Shown in pieces: positions 37,701 through 50,805 of a DNA stretch of 64,000 nucleotides. The stretch is from Ptiloglossa arizonensis (lineage: Eukaryota; Arthropoda; Insecta; Hymenoptera; Colletidae), in NCBI RefSeq assembly GCF_051014685.1, contig NW_027478540.1, positions 619,501 through 683,500 of the forward strand, given 5' to 3'. Within the stretch, counting starts at the first letter, position 1; each line of letters begins with the position of its first letter. Position numbers and translations under genes: made by a program. Below the pieces are notes generated by a model. The model ran no database searches. It saw only the letters and a list, made by a program, of their open reading frames with translations, and was not told the origin of the DNA.

Positions 37701-40700
37701 ATTTTGATGGTTTCTCAAGCATTCCTTAACTTCAAACTCCCATATCTCGCGAACGGATTGGCGACCTCGAATATTTCCTGTTGCATCTGAAAGCAGAAAT
37801 TCGCTCGATTACAATGGTATGTGTATTTTTGCCCTAGGCCACAGTAGTTATTGGTTTCGAGTATCAGACTTGCGAAAACTTTGATGGTTTCTCAAGCATT
37901 CCTTAACTTCAAACTCCCATATCTCGCGAACGGATTGACGAACTCGAGAAATTCCTGTTGCATCTGAAAGCAGAAACTCGCCCGATTACAATGGTGTCTG
38001 TACTTATCCCCTCGGCCATTCCAGTTATTGGTTTCGAGTATTAGACTTGGAAAATTTTGATGGATTCACAACCATTCCTTAACTTCAAACTCACATATCT
38101 CGCGAACGGGTTGACGAACTCGAGAAATTCCTGTTTCATCCGAAAGCAGAAACTCGCCCGATTACTATGGTATGTGAATTCTTCCCCCAAGCCTTTGTAG
38201 TTGTTGGTTTCGAGTATCAGACTTGCGAAAATTTTGATGGTTTCTCAACCTTTCCTTAACTTCGAACTCCCATATCTCGCGAACGGATTGACGAACTCGA
38301 GAAATTCCTGTTTCATCTGAAAGAAGAAACTCGCCCGATTACAAAGGTGTATTTTCCCCCTAAGCCTTTGTAGTTGTTGGTTTCGAGTATCAGACTTGCG
38401 AAAATTTTGATGGATTCTCAACCATTCCTTAACTTCAATCTCACATATCTCGCGAACGGATTGACGAACTCGAGAAATTCCTGTTGCATCTGAATGTAGA
38501 AACCCGCCCGATTGCAATGGTTTTTGTACTTTTCCCCTAGGCCGTTCCAATTATTGGTTTCGAGTATCAGACCAGCGAAAATTTTGATGGTTTCCCAACC
38601 ATTCCTTAACTTCAAACTCCCATACCTCGCGAACGGAATGACGAGCTCGAGAAATTCCTCTTGCATCTGAAAGTAGAAACTCGCCCGATTACAAAGGTGT
38701 GTGTACTTTTTCCCTAGGTCATTCCAGTTATTCGTTTCCAGCATCGGAATTGCCAAAATTTTGATGGTTTCTCCACCATTCCTTAACTTCAAACTCCCAT
38801 ATCTCGCGAACGGATTGACGAACTCGAGAAATTCCTGTTGCATCTGAATGTAGAAACCCGCCCGATTACAATGGTGTGTGTACTTTTCCCCTGGGCGGTT
38901 TCAATTATTGGTTTCGAGTATCAGTCCTGCGAAAATTTTGATGGTTTCTCAACCATTCCTTAAATTCAAGCTACCATATCTCGCGAACGGAATGACGAAC
39001 TCGAGAAATTCCTTTTGCATCTGAAAGTAGAAACTCGCCCGATTACAGAGGTGTGTGTATTTTTCCTCTAGGCCATAGTAGTTATTGGTTTCGATTATCA
39101 GACTTGCGAAAATTGTGATGGTTTCTCAACCATTTCTTAACTTCAAACTCCCATATCTCGCGAACGGATTGACGAACTCGAGAAATTCCTGTTGCATCTG
39201 AATGTAGAAACCCGCCCGATTACAATGGTGTGTGTACTTTTCCCCTGGGCGGTTTCAATTATTGGTTTCGAGTATCAGACTTGCGAAAATTTTGATGGTT
39301 TCTCAACCTTTCCTTAACTTCGAACTCCCATATCTCGCGAACGGATTGACGAACTCGAGAAATTCCTGTTGCATCTGACCCAGAAACTCGTCCGATTACA
39401 ACGGTATGTGTATTTTTGCCCTAGGCCATAGGAGTTATTGGTTTCGAGTATCAGAATTGCGAAAAAATTTTGATGGTTTCTCAACCGTTCCTTAATTTCA
39501 AACTCCCATATCTCGCGAACGGATTGACGAACTCGAGGAATTCCTGTTGCATCTGAAAGTAGAAACTCGCCCCGTTAGATGGTGTGTGTACTTTTCCCTA
39601 GGTCATTCCAGTTATTGGTTTCGAGTATCAGACTTGCGAAAATTTTGATGGTTTCTCAACCGTTCCTTAATTTCAAACTCCCAAATCTCGCGAACGGATT
39701 GACGAACTCGAGAAATTCCTGTTGCATCTGAAAGCAGAGACTCTTCCGATTACAACGGTATGTGTATGTTTCCCCTAGGCCTTTGTAGTTATTGGTTTTG
39801 CGTATCAGACTTGCCCAAATTTTGATGGTTTCTCAAGCATTCCTTAACTTGAAACTCCCATATCTCGGGAAGGGATTGACGAACTCGATTATTTCCTGTT
39901 GCATCTGAAAGTAGAAACTCGACCGATTACAATGGCGTGTGTACTTTTTCCCTAGGTCATTCCAGTTATTCTTTTCTAGCATCGGAATTGCCAAAATTTT
40001 GATGGTTTCTCAACCATTCCTTAACTTCAAACTCCCATATCTCGCGAACGGATTGACGAACTCGAGAAATTCCTGTTGCATCTGAAAGTAGAAAGTCGCC
40101 CGTTTACATAGGTATGTGTATTTTTCCCCTAGGCCATAGTAGTTATTGGTTTCGTGTATCAGACTTGCGAAAATTGTGATGGTTTCTCAACCATTTCTTA
40201 ACTTCAAACTCCCATATCTCGCGAACGAATTGACGAACACGAGATATTCCGGTTGCATCTGGAAGAAGAAACTCTCCCGATTACAACGGTGTTTTTTTTT
40301 TCCCCTAAGCCTTTGTAGTTATTGGTTTCGAGTATCAGACTTGCGAAAATTTTGATGGTTTCTCAACCGTTCCTTAATTTCAAACTCCCATATCTCGGGA
40401 ACGGATTGACGAACTCGAGAAATTCCTGTTGCATCTGAAAGCAGAGTCTCTTCCGATTACAACGGTATGTGTATTTTTGCCATAGGCCATAGTAGTTATT
40501 GTTTTCGAGTATCATACTTGCGTAAATTTTGATGGTTTCTCAAGCATTCCTTAACATCAAACTCCCATATCTCGGGAACGGATTGACGGACTCGATTATT
40601 TCCTGTTGCATCTGAATGTAGAAACTCGACCGATTACAATGGTGTGTACACTTTTCCCCTAGGTCATTCCAGTTATTCGTTTCTAGCATCGGAATTGCCA

Positions 40701-42563
40701 AAATTTTGATGGTTTCTCAACCATTCCTTAACTTCAAACTCCCATATCTCGCGAACGGATTGACGAGCTCGATCAATTCCTGTTGCATCTGAAAGTATAA
40801 ACTCGCCCGATTACAAAGGTATGTGTATTTTACCCCTAGGGCGTTGTAGTTATTGGTTTCGAGTTACAGACTTGCGAAAATTTTGATGGTTTCTCAAGCA
40901 TTCCTTAACTTCAAACTCCCATATCTCGCGAACGGATTGACGAACTCGATTATTTCCTGTTGCATTTGAAAGTAGAAAGTCTACCGATTACAATGGTGTG
41001 TGTACTTTTCCCCTAGGTCATTCCAGTTATTCGATTCTAGCATCAGAATTGCGAAAATTTTGATGGTTTCTCAAGCATTCCTTAACTTCAAACTCCCATA
41101 TCTCGCGAAAGGATTGACGAGCTCGAGAAATTCCTGTTGCATCTGAAAGTATAAACTCGCCCGATTACAAAGGTATGTGTATTTTTCCCTTAGGGCTTTG
41201 TAGTTATTGGTTTTGAGTATCAGACTTGCGAAAATTTTGATGGTTTCTCAACCATTCCTTAACTTCAAACTCCCATATCTCGCGAACGGATTGACGAACT
41301 CGAGAAATTCCTGTTGCATCTGAAAGTAGAAAGTCGCCCGTTTACATAGGTATATGTATTTTTCCCCTAGGCCATAGTAGTTATTGGTTTCGTGTATCAG
41401 ACTTGCGAAAATTGTGATGGTTTCTCAACCATTTCTTAACTTCAAACTCCCATATCTCGCGAACGAATTGACGAACACGAGATATTCCGGTTGCATCTGG
41501 AAGAAGAAACTCTCCCGATTACAACGGTGTATTTTTTTTCCCCTAAGCCTTTGTAGTTATTGGTTTCGAGTATCAGACTTGCGAAAATTTTGATGGTTTC
41601 TCAACCGTTCCTTAATTTCAAACTCCCATATCTCGGGAACCGATTGACGAACTCGAGAAATTCCTGTTGCATCTGAAAGCAGAGTGTCTTCCGATTACAA
41701 CGGTATGTGTATTTTTGCCATAGGCCATAGTAGTTATTGTTTTCGAGTATCATACTTGCGTAAATTTTGATGGTTTCTCAAGCATTCCTTAACATCAAAC
41801 TCCCATATCTCGGGAACGGATTGACGGACTCGATTATTTCCTGTTGCATCTGAAAGTAGAAACTCGACCGATTACAATGGTGTGTACACTTTTCCCCTAG
41901 GTCATTCCAGTTATTCGTTTCTAGCATCGGAATTGCCAAAATTTTGATGGTTTCTCAACCATTCCTTAACTTCAAACTCCCATATCTCGCGAACGGATTG
42001 ACGAGCTCGATCAATTCCTGTTGCATCTGAAAGTATAAACTCGCCCGATTACAACGGTATGTGTATTTTTGCCATAGGCCATAGTAGTTATTGTTTTCGA
42101 GTATCACACTTGCGTAAATTTTGATGGTTTCTCAAGCATTCCTTAACATCAAACTCCCATATCTCGGGAACGGATTGACGAACTCGAGAAATTCCTGTTG
42201 CATCTGAAAGTAGAAACTCGCCCCGTTAAGATGGTGTGTGTACTTTTCCCTAGGTCATTCCAGTTATTGGTTTCGAGTATCAGACTTGCGAAAATTTTGA
42301 TGGTTTCTCAACCGTTCCTTAATTTCAAACTCCCATATCTCGCGAACCGATTGACGAGCTCGAGATATTCCTGTTGCATCTGAAAGTAGAAACTCGCCCG
42401 ATTACAAAGGTATGTGCATTTTTCCCCTAGGCCTTTGTAGTTATTGGTTTCGAGTATCAGACTTGCGAAAATTTTGATGGTTTCTCAACCATTCCTTAAC
42501 TTCAAACTATCATATCTCGCGAACGGATTGTCGAACTCGAGGAATTCCTGTTGCATCTGAAAG
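34715..42563. repeat. 47-monomer HOR, copy 2
   Basis: It is nearly identical to 26,405-34,258, including the internal three- and seven-monomer duplications, the T tract near 40,292, and the blocks P and Q. It is 5 bp shorter than copy 1 because of the two deletions near 38,348 and 39,576. The match ends near 42,563, where ACAACGGTATGTG replaces ACAAATGTATTTGC. Confidence 0.9.
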
Positions 42564-45234
42564 TATAAACTCGCCCGATTACAACGGTATGTGTATTTTT
42601 ACCCTAGGCCATTGTAGTTATTCTTTTCGAGTATCAGACTTGCGAAAATTTTGATGGTTTCTCAACCATTCCTTAACTTCAAGCTCCCATATCTCGCGAA
42701 CGGATTAACGAACTCGAGAAATTCCTGTTGCATCTGAAAGCAGAAACTCGCCCGATTACAGTGGTATGTGTACTTTTCCCTAGGCCATTCCAGTTATTGG
42801 TTTCTAGTATCAGACCAGCGAAAATTTTGATGGTTTCTCAACCATTCCTTAACTTCAAACTCCCATATCTCGCGAACGGATTGACGAACTAGAGAAATTC
42901 CTGTTGCATCTGAAAGCAGAAACTCGCTCGATTACAACGGTATGTGCATTTTTGCCCTAGGCCATTCCAATTATTCGGTTCTAGCATCAGAATTTCGAAA
43001 ATTTTGATGGTTTCCCAACCATCTCTAAAATCCAAACTCCGATATTTCGCGAACGGATTGACGAATCCGAGAAATTTCGGTAGCATCTGAAAGCAGAAAC
43101 TCGCCCGATTACAACGGTATGTGTTTTTTCGCCCTAGGCCACAGTAGTTATTGGTTTCGAGTATCAGACTTGCGAAAATTTTGATGGTTTCTCAACCATT
43201 CTTTAACGTTCAAACTCCCATATCTCGCGATCGGATTGACAAACTCGAGAAGTTCCTCTTGCGTCTGAAAGCAGAAACTCGCCCGATTGCAACGGTATGT
43301 GTATTTTTGCCATAGGCCATTGTAGTTATTTGTTTCGAGTATCAGACTTGCGAAAATTTTGATGGTTTCTCAACCATTCCTTAACTTCAAACTCCCATAT
43401 CTCACGAACGGATTGACGAACTCGCGAAATTCCTGTTGCATCTGAAAGTAGAAACTCGCCCGATTCCAACGGTATGTGTTTTTTTTGTCCTAGGCCAAAG
43501 TAGTTATTGGTTTCGAGTATCAGACTTGCGAAAATTTTGATGGTTTCTCAACCATTCCTTAAATTCAAACTCCCATATCTCGTGAATCGATTGACGAACT
43601 CGAGAAGTTCCTCTTGCGTCTGAAAGCAGAAACTCGCCGGATTACAACGGTATGTTTATTTTTGCCCTAGGCCATTTTAGTTATTGTTTTCGAGTATTAG
43701 ACTTGCGAAAATTTTGATGGTTTCTCAACCATTCCTTAACTTCAAACTCCCATTTCTCGCGAACGGATTGACGAACTAGAGAAATTCCTGTTGCATCTGA
43801 AAGCAGAAACTCGCCCGATTACAGTGGTATGTGTACCTTTCCCCTAGGCCATTCCAGTTATTGGTTTCTAGTATCAGACCTGCGAAAATTTTGATGGTTT
43901 CTCAACCATTCCTTAACTTCAAACTCCCATATCTCGCGAACGGCTTGACGAACTCGAGAAATTCCTGTTGCATCTGAAAGTAGAAACTCGCCCCGTTAAG
44001 ATGGTGTGTGTACTTTTCCCTAGGTCATTCCAGTTATTGGTTTCGAGTATCAGACTTGCGAAAATTTTGATGGTTTCTCAACCGTTCCTTAATTTCAAAC
44101 TCCCAAATCTCGCGAACGGATTGACGAACTCGAGGAATTCCTGTTGCATCTGAAAGTAGAAACTCGCCCCGTTAAGATGGTGTGTGTACTTTTCCCTAGG
44201 TCATTCCAGTGACTGGTTTCGAGTATCAGACTTGCCAAAATTTTGATGGTTTCTCAACCATTCCTTAACTTCAAACTCCCATATCTCGCGAACGGTTTGA
44301 CGAACTCGAGAAATTCCTGTTGCATCTGACCCAGAAACTCGTCCGATTACAACGGCATGTGTATTTTTGCCCTAGGCCATAGTAGTTATTGGTTTCGAGT
44401 ATCAGACTTGCGAAAATTTTGATCGTTTCTCAACCGTTCCTTAATTTCAAACTCCCATATCTCGCGAACGGATTGACGAACTCGAGGAATTCCTGTTGCA
44501 TCTGAAAGTAGAAACTCGCCCCGTTAAGATGGTGTGTGTGCTTTTCCCTAGGTCATTCCAGTTATTGGTTTCGAGTATCAGACTTGCGAAAATTTTGATG
44601 GTTTCTCAACCGTTCCTTAATTTCAAACTCCCAAATCTCGCGAACGGATTGACGAACTCGAGAAAGTCCTGTTGCATCTGAAAGCAGAGACTCTTCCGAT
44701 TACAACGGCATGTGTATGTTTCCCCTAGGCCTTTGTAGTTATTGGTTTTGCGTATCAGACTTGCCCAAATTTTGATGGTTTCTCAAGCATTCCTTAAATT
44801 CACACTCCCATATCTCGCGAACGGATTACCAACTCGAGAAATTCCTGTTGCATCTGAAAGTAGAAACTCGCCCGATGACAATGGAGTGTGTACTTTTCCC
44901 CTAGGCCACTGCAGTTATTCGTTTCAAGCATCAGAATTGCGAAAATTTTGATGGTTTCTCAACCATTCCTTAACTTCAAACTCCCATATCTCGCGAACGG
45001 ATTGACGAACTCGAGAAATTCGTGTTGCATTTGAAAGCAGAATCTCGCCCGATTACAACGGTATCTGTATTTTTCCCCTAGGCCTTTGTAGTTATTGGTT
45101 TCGAGTATCAGACTTGCGAAAATTTTGATAGTTTCTCAACCATCTCTTAACTTCGAACTCCCATATCTCGCGAACGCATTAACGAACTCGAGAAATTCCT
45201 GTTCCATGTGAAAGTAGAAACTCGCCCGATTGCA
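42564..45234. repeat. Divergent transition monomers
   Basis: About fifteen monomers with many private variants: CATCTCTAAAATCCAAAC near 43,020, GAATCCGAGAAATTTCGG near 43,064, TTAACGTTCAAACTC with an extra base near 43,205, CTCTTGCGTCTGAAAG near 43,257 and 43,612, and GAACTAGAGAAATTCC near 42,887 and 43,775. I see no long-range copy of 42,600-43,850 elsewhere in the window. The second half (43,968-44,700) has three CCCGTTAAGATGG monomers that link it back to Domain II. Confidence 0.78.
43960..44700. repeat. CCCGTTAAGATGG monomer cluster
   Basis: The linker CCCCGTTAAGATGG occurs near 43,992, 44,169 and 44,520, at spacings of one and two monomers. The same variant occurs singly near 25,247, 31,262 and 33,914. 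Between the second and third copies lies a GCATCTGACCCAG monomer. The cluster is a local amplification of a Domain II type. Confidence 0.76.
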
Positions 45235-47087
45235 ATGGTGTGTGTACTTTTCCCCTAGGCCATTCCAGTTATTGGTTTCGAGTATCGGACTTGCGAAAAT
45301 TTTGATGGTTTCTCAACAATTCCTTAACTTCAAACTGTCTTATCTCGCGAACGGATTGACGAACTCGAGAAATTGCTGTTGCATCTGAAAGTAGAAACTC
45401 GCCCGATTACAACGGTAGGTGTATTTTTCCCCTAGGCCATTGTAGTTACTGGTTTCGAGTATCAGATTTACGAAAATTTTGATGGTTTCTCAACCATTCC
45501 TTAACTTCAAACTCCCTTATCTCGCGAACGGAATGACGAAATCGAGAAATTCCTGTTGCATCTGAAAGTAGAAACTCGCCCGATTACAACGGTGTGTGTA
45601 CTTTTGCCCTAGTCCATTCCAGTTATTGGTTTCGATTATCAGACTTGCGAAAATTTTGATGGTTTCTCAACCATTCGTTAACTTCAAACTCCCATATCTC
45701 TCGAACGGATTGACGAACTCGAGAATTTCCTATTGCCTCTGAAAGAAGAAACTCGCCCGATTACAACGGTATGTGTATTTTTGCCCTAGGCCATAGTAGT
45801 CATTGGTCTCGAATATCAGACTTGCGAAAATTCTGATGGTTTCTCAACCACTCATTAACTTCAAACTTCCATATCTCGCGAACGGATTGACGAACTCGAG
45901 AAATTCCTGTTGCATCAGAAAGCAGAAGCTCGCCCGATTACAAACGTATGTGTATTTTCCCCCTAGGCCTTGGTAGTTATTGGTTTCGAGTATCAGACTT
46001 GCGAAAATTTTGATGGTTCCTCAACCGTTCCTTAATTTCAAACTCCCATATCGCGCGAACGGATTGACGAACCCGAGAATTTCCTGTTGCATCTGAAAAC
46101 AGATACTCTCCCGATTACAACGGTCTGTGTATTTTTCCACTACGTCATTGTAGTTATTGGTTTCGAGTATCAGACTTGCTAAAATTTTGATGGTTTCTCA
46201 ACCATTCCTTAACTTCTAACTCCCATATCTCGCGAACCGATTGACGAACTCGAGAAATTCCTGTTGCATCTGAAAGTAGAAACTCGCCCGATTACAATTG
46301 TGTGTGTTTTTTTCCCCTAGGCCATTCCAGTTATTGGTTTCGAGTATCAGAATTGCGAAAATTTTGATGGTTTCTCAACCGTTCCTTAAGGTCTAACTCC
46401 CATATCTCGCGAACGGATTGACGAACTCGAGAAGTTCCTGTTGCATCTGAAAGCAGATACTCGCCCGATTACAACGGTGTGTGTACTTTTCCCCTAGTCC
46501 ATTCCAGTTATTGGTTTCGAGTATCAGACCAGCGAAAATTTTGATGGTTTCTCAACAATTCCTTAACTTCAAACTGTCTTATCTCGCGAACGGATTGACG
46601 AACTCGAGAAATTGCTGTTGCATCTGAAAGTAGAATCTCGCCCGATTACAACGGTATGTGTATTTTTCCCCTAGGCCATTGTAGTTATTGGCTCCGAGTA
46701 TCAGATTTACGAAAATTTTGATTGTTTCTCAAGGATTCCTTAACTTCAAACTCCCATACCTCGCGAACGGATTGGCGAACTCGAGAAATTCCTGTTGCAT
46801 CTGAAAGTAGAAACTCGCCCGATTACAATGGTGTGTGTACTTTTCCCCTAGGCCATTCCAGTTATTGGTTTCGAGTTACAGACTTGCGAAAATTTTGATG
46901 GTTTCTCAACCATTCCTTAACTTCAAACTCCCATATCTCGCGAACGGAATGACGAAATCGAGAAATTCCTGTTGCATCTGAAAGTAGAAACTCGCCCGAT
47001 TACAACGGTGTGTGTACTTTTCCCCTAGTCCATTCCAGTTATTGGTTTCGAGTATCAGACTTGCGAAAATTTTGATGGTTTCTCAAC
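45235..47087. repeat. Domain III block R, copy 1
   Basis: It matches 52,669-54,521 at exactly +7,434 bp (42 monomers), with no differences noticed over about 1.85 kb. Anchors are ACGGTAGGTGTATTT near 45,413, CCACTACGTCATTG near 46,137 and GGCTCCGAGTATC near 46,690. The match breaks at about 47,088 (CCATTCCTTAAATTC against CCATTCGTTAACTTC). Confidence 0.87.
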
Positions 47088-47618
47088 CATTCCTTAAATT
47101 CAAACTCCCATATCTCTCGAACGGATTGACGAACTCGAGAAATTCCTGTTGCATCTGAAAGTGGAAACTCGCCCGATTACAATGGTGTGTGTACTTTTCC
47201 CCTAGGCCATTCCAGTTATTGGTTTCGAGTATCAGACTTGCGAAAATTCTGATGGTTTCTCAACCAATCCTTAACTTCAAACTTCCATATCTCGCGAACG
47301 GATTGACGAACTCGAGAAATTCCTGTTGCATCAGAAAGCAGAAGCTCGCCCGATTACAAACGTATGTGTATTTTCCCCCTAGGCCTTAGTAGTTATTGGT
47401 TTCGAGTATCAGACTTGCGAAAATTTTGATGGTTTCTCAACGATTCCTTAACTTCAAACTCCCATACCTCGCGAACGGATTGGCGAACTCGAGAAATTCC
47501 TGTTGCATCTGAAATTAGAAACTCGCCCGATTACAACGGTGTGTGTACTTTTCCCCTAGTCCATTCCAGTTATTGGTTTCGAGTATCAGACTTGCGAAAA
47601 TTTTGATGGTTTCTCAAC
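47088..47618. repeat. Three-monomer insertion relative to 54.5 kb
   Basis: Between blocks that otherwise correspond, this copy has 531 extra bp: the offset to the downstream copy falls from 7,434 to 6,903. The extra monomers (CTCTCGAACGG with GAAAGTGGAAACTCG, then CCAATCCTTAAC, then CAACGATTCCTTAAC) all have close relatives nearby, so the gain or loss arose by local exchange. Confidence 0.8.
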
Positions 47619-50600
47619 CATTCGTTAACTTCAAACTCCCATATCTCTCGAACGGATTGACGAACTCGAGAATTTCCTATTGCATCTGAAAGCAGAAACT
47701 CGACCGATTACAACGGTATGTGTATTTTTGCCCTAGGCCATAGTAGTCATTGGTCTCGAATATCAGACTTGCGAAAATTCTGATGGTTTCTCAACCAATC
47801 CTTAACTTCAAACTTCCATATCTCGCGAACGGATTGACGAACTCGAGAAATTCCTGTTGCATCAGAAAGCAGAAGCTCGCCCGATTACAAACGTATGTGT
47901 ATTTTCCCCCTAGGCCTTAGTAGTTATTGGTTTCGAGTATCAGACTTGCGAAAATTTTGATGGTTTCTCAACGATTCCTTAACTTCAAACTCCCATACCT
48001 CGCGAACGGATTGGCGAACTCGAGAAATTCCTGTTGCATCTGAAATTAGAAACTCGCCCGATTACAACGGTATGTGTATTTTTCCCCTAGGCCATTGTAG
48101 TTATTGGTTTCGAGTATCAGACTTGCGAAAATTTTGATGGTTTCTCAACCATTCGTTAACTTCAAACTCCCATATGTCTCGAACTGATTGACGAACTCGT
48201 GAATTTCCTATTGCATCTGAAAGCAGAAACTCGACCGATTACAACGGTATATGTATTTTTCCCCTAGGCCATTCCAGTTATTGGTTTCGAGTATCGGACT
48301 TGCGAAAATTTTGAAGGTTTCTGAACCATTCCTTAACTTCAAACTCCCATATCTCGCGAACGGAATGACGAAATCGAGAAATTCCTGTTGCATCTGAAAG
48401 TAGAAACTCGCCCGATTACAACGGTATGTGTATTTTTGCCCTAGGCCATAGTAGTCATTGGTCTCGAATATCAGACTTGCGAAAATTCTGATGGTTTCTC
48501 AACCACTCCTTAACTTCTAACTCCCATATCTCGCGTACGGATTGACGAACTCGAGAAATTCCTGTTGCATCTGAAAGTAGAAACTCGCCCGATTACAATT
48601 GTGTGTGTTTTTTTCCCCTAGGCCATTCCAGTTATTGGTTTCGAGTATCAGAATTGCGAAAATTTTGATGGTTTCTCAACCGTTCCTTAAGGTCTAACTC
48701 CCATATCTCGCGAACGGATTGACGAACTCGAGAAGTTCCTGTTGCATCTGAAAGCAGATGCTCGCCCGATTACAACGGTGTGTGTACTTTTCCCCTAGTC
48801 CATTCCAGTTATTGGTTTCGAGTATCAGAACAGCGAAAATTTTGATGGTTTCTCAACAATTCCTTAACTTCAAACTGTCTTATCTCGCGAACGGATTGAC
48901 GAACTCGAGAATTTGCTGTTGCATCTGAAAGTAGAATCTCGCCCGATTACAACGGTATGTGTATTTTTCCCCTAGGCCATTGTAGTTATTGGCTCCGAGT
49001 ATCAGATTTACGAAAATTTTGATTGTTTCTCAAGGATTCCTTAACTTCAAACTCCCATACCTGGCGAACGGATTGGCGAACTCGAGAAATTCCTGTTACA
49101 TCTGAAAGTGGAAACACGCCCGATTACAATGGTGTGTGTACTTTTCCCCTAGGCCATTCCAGTTATTGGTTTCGAGTATCAGACTTGCGAAAATTTTGAT
49201 GGTTTCTCAACCATTCCTTAACTTCAAACTCCCATATCTCGCGAACGGAATGACGAAATCGAGAAATTCCTGTTGCATCTGAAAGTAGAAACTCGCCCGA
49301 TTACAACGGTATGTGTATTTTTCCCCTAGGCCATTGTAGTTATTGGTTTCGAGTATCAGATTTACGAAAATTTTGATGGTTTCTCAAGGATTCCTTAACT
49401 TCAAACTCCCATATCTCTCGAACGGATTGACGAACTCGAGAAATTCCTGTTGCATCTGAAAGTGAAAACTCGCACGATTACAATGGTGTGTGTACTTTTC
49501 CCCTAGGCCATTCCAGTTATTGGTTTCGAGTATCAGACTTGCGAAAATTTTGATGGTTTCTCAACCATTCCTTAACTTCAAACTCCCATGTCTCGCGAAC
49601 GGAATGACGAACTCGAGAAATTCCTGTTGCATCTGAAAGTAGAAACTCGCCCGATTACAACGGTGTGTGTACTTTTCCCCTAGTCCATTCCAGTTATTGG
49701 TTTCGATTATCAGACCAGCGAAAATTTTGATGGTTTCTCATCAATTCCTTAACTTCAAACAGTCTTATCTCGCGAACGGATTGACGTACTCGAGAAATTG
49801 CTGTTGCATCTGAAAGTAGAAACTCTCCCGATTACAACGGTATGTGTATTTTTCCCCTAGGCCATTGTAGTTATTGGTTTCGAGTATCAGATTTACGAAA
49901 ATTTTGATGGTTTCTCAAGGATTGCTTAACTTCAAACTCCCATACCTCGCGAACGGATTGGCGAAATCGAGAAATTCCTGTTGCATCTGAAAGTAGAAAC
50001 TCGCCCGATTACAACGGTGTGTGTACTTTTCCCCTAGTCCATTCCAGTTATTGGTTTCGAGTATCAGACTTGCGAAAATTTTGATGGTTTCTCAACCATT
50101 CCTTAACTTAAAACTCCCATATCTCGCGAACGGAATGACGAAATCGAGAAATTCCTGTTGCATCTGAAAGTAGAAACTCGCCCGATTACAACGGTGTGTG
50201 TACTTTTCCCCTAGTCCATTCCAGTTATTGGTTTCGAGTATCAGACTTGCGAAAATTTTGATGGTTTCTCAACCATTCGTTAACTTCAAACTCCCATATC
50301 TCTCGAACGGATTGACGAACTCGAGAATTTCCTATTGCATCTGAAAGCAGAAACTCGACCGATTACAACGGTATGTGTATTTTTGCCCTAGGCCATAGTA
50401 GTCATTGGTCTCGAATATCAGACTTGCGAAAATTCTGATGGTTTCTCAACCAATCCTTAACTTCAAACTTCCATATCTCGCGAACGGATTGACGAACTCG
50501 AGAAATTCCTGTTGCATCAGAAAGCAGAAGCTCGCCCGATTACAAACGTATGTGTATTTTCCCCCTAGGCCTTAGTAGTTATTGGTTTCGAGTATCAGAC

Positions 50601-50805
50601 TTGCGAAAATTTTGATGGTTTCTCAACGATTCCTTAACTTCAAACTCCCATACCTCGCGAACGGATTGGCGAACTCGAGAAATTCCTGTTGCATCTGAAA
50701 TTAGAAACTCGCACGATTACAACGGTATGTGTATTTTTCCCCTAGGCCATTGTAGTTATTGGTTTCGAGTATCAGACTTGCGAAAATTTTGATGGTTTCT
50801 CAACC
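47619..50805. repeat. Domain III block S, copy 1
   Basis: It matches 54,522 onward at +6,903 up to about 48,310, then at +7,080 (40 monomers) to about 50,805. The step of 177 bp is one monomer missing here but present at about 55,215-55,391. Anchors are GTATATGTATTTTTCCCC near 48,247, TTGAAGGTTTCTGAACC near 48,312, CTGGCGAACGG near 49,071 and CTCATCAATTCC near 49,737. Confidence 0.85.
48410..48426 (-). other. CENP-B-box-like motif, Domain III example
   Basis: It is the same 17-bp string as at 2,256, in the monomer after CGGAATGACGAAATCG. The ACAACGG form is visibly commoner in Domain III than in Domain II. Chance resemblance inside an arbitrary satellite remains the default explanation. Confidence 0.2.
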
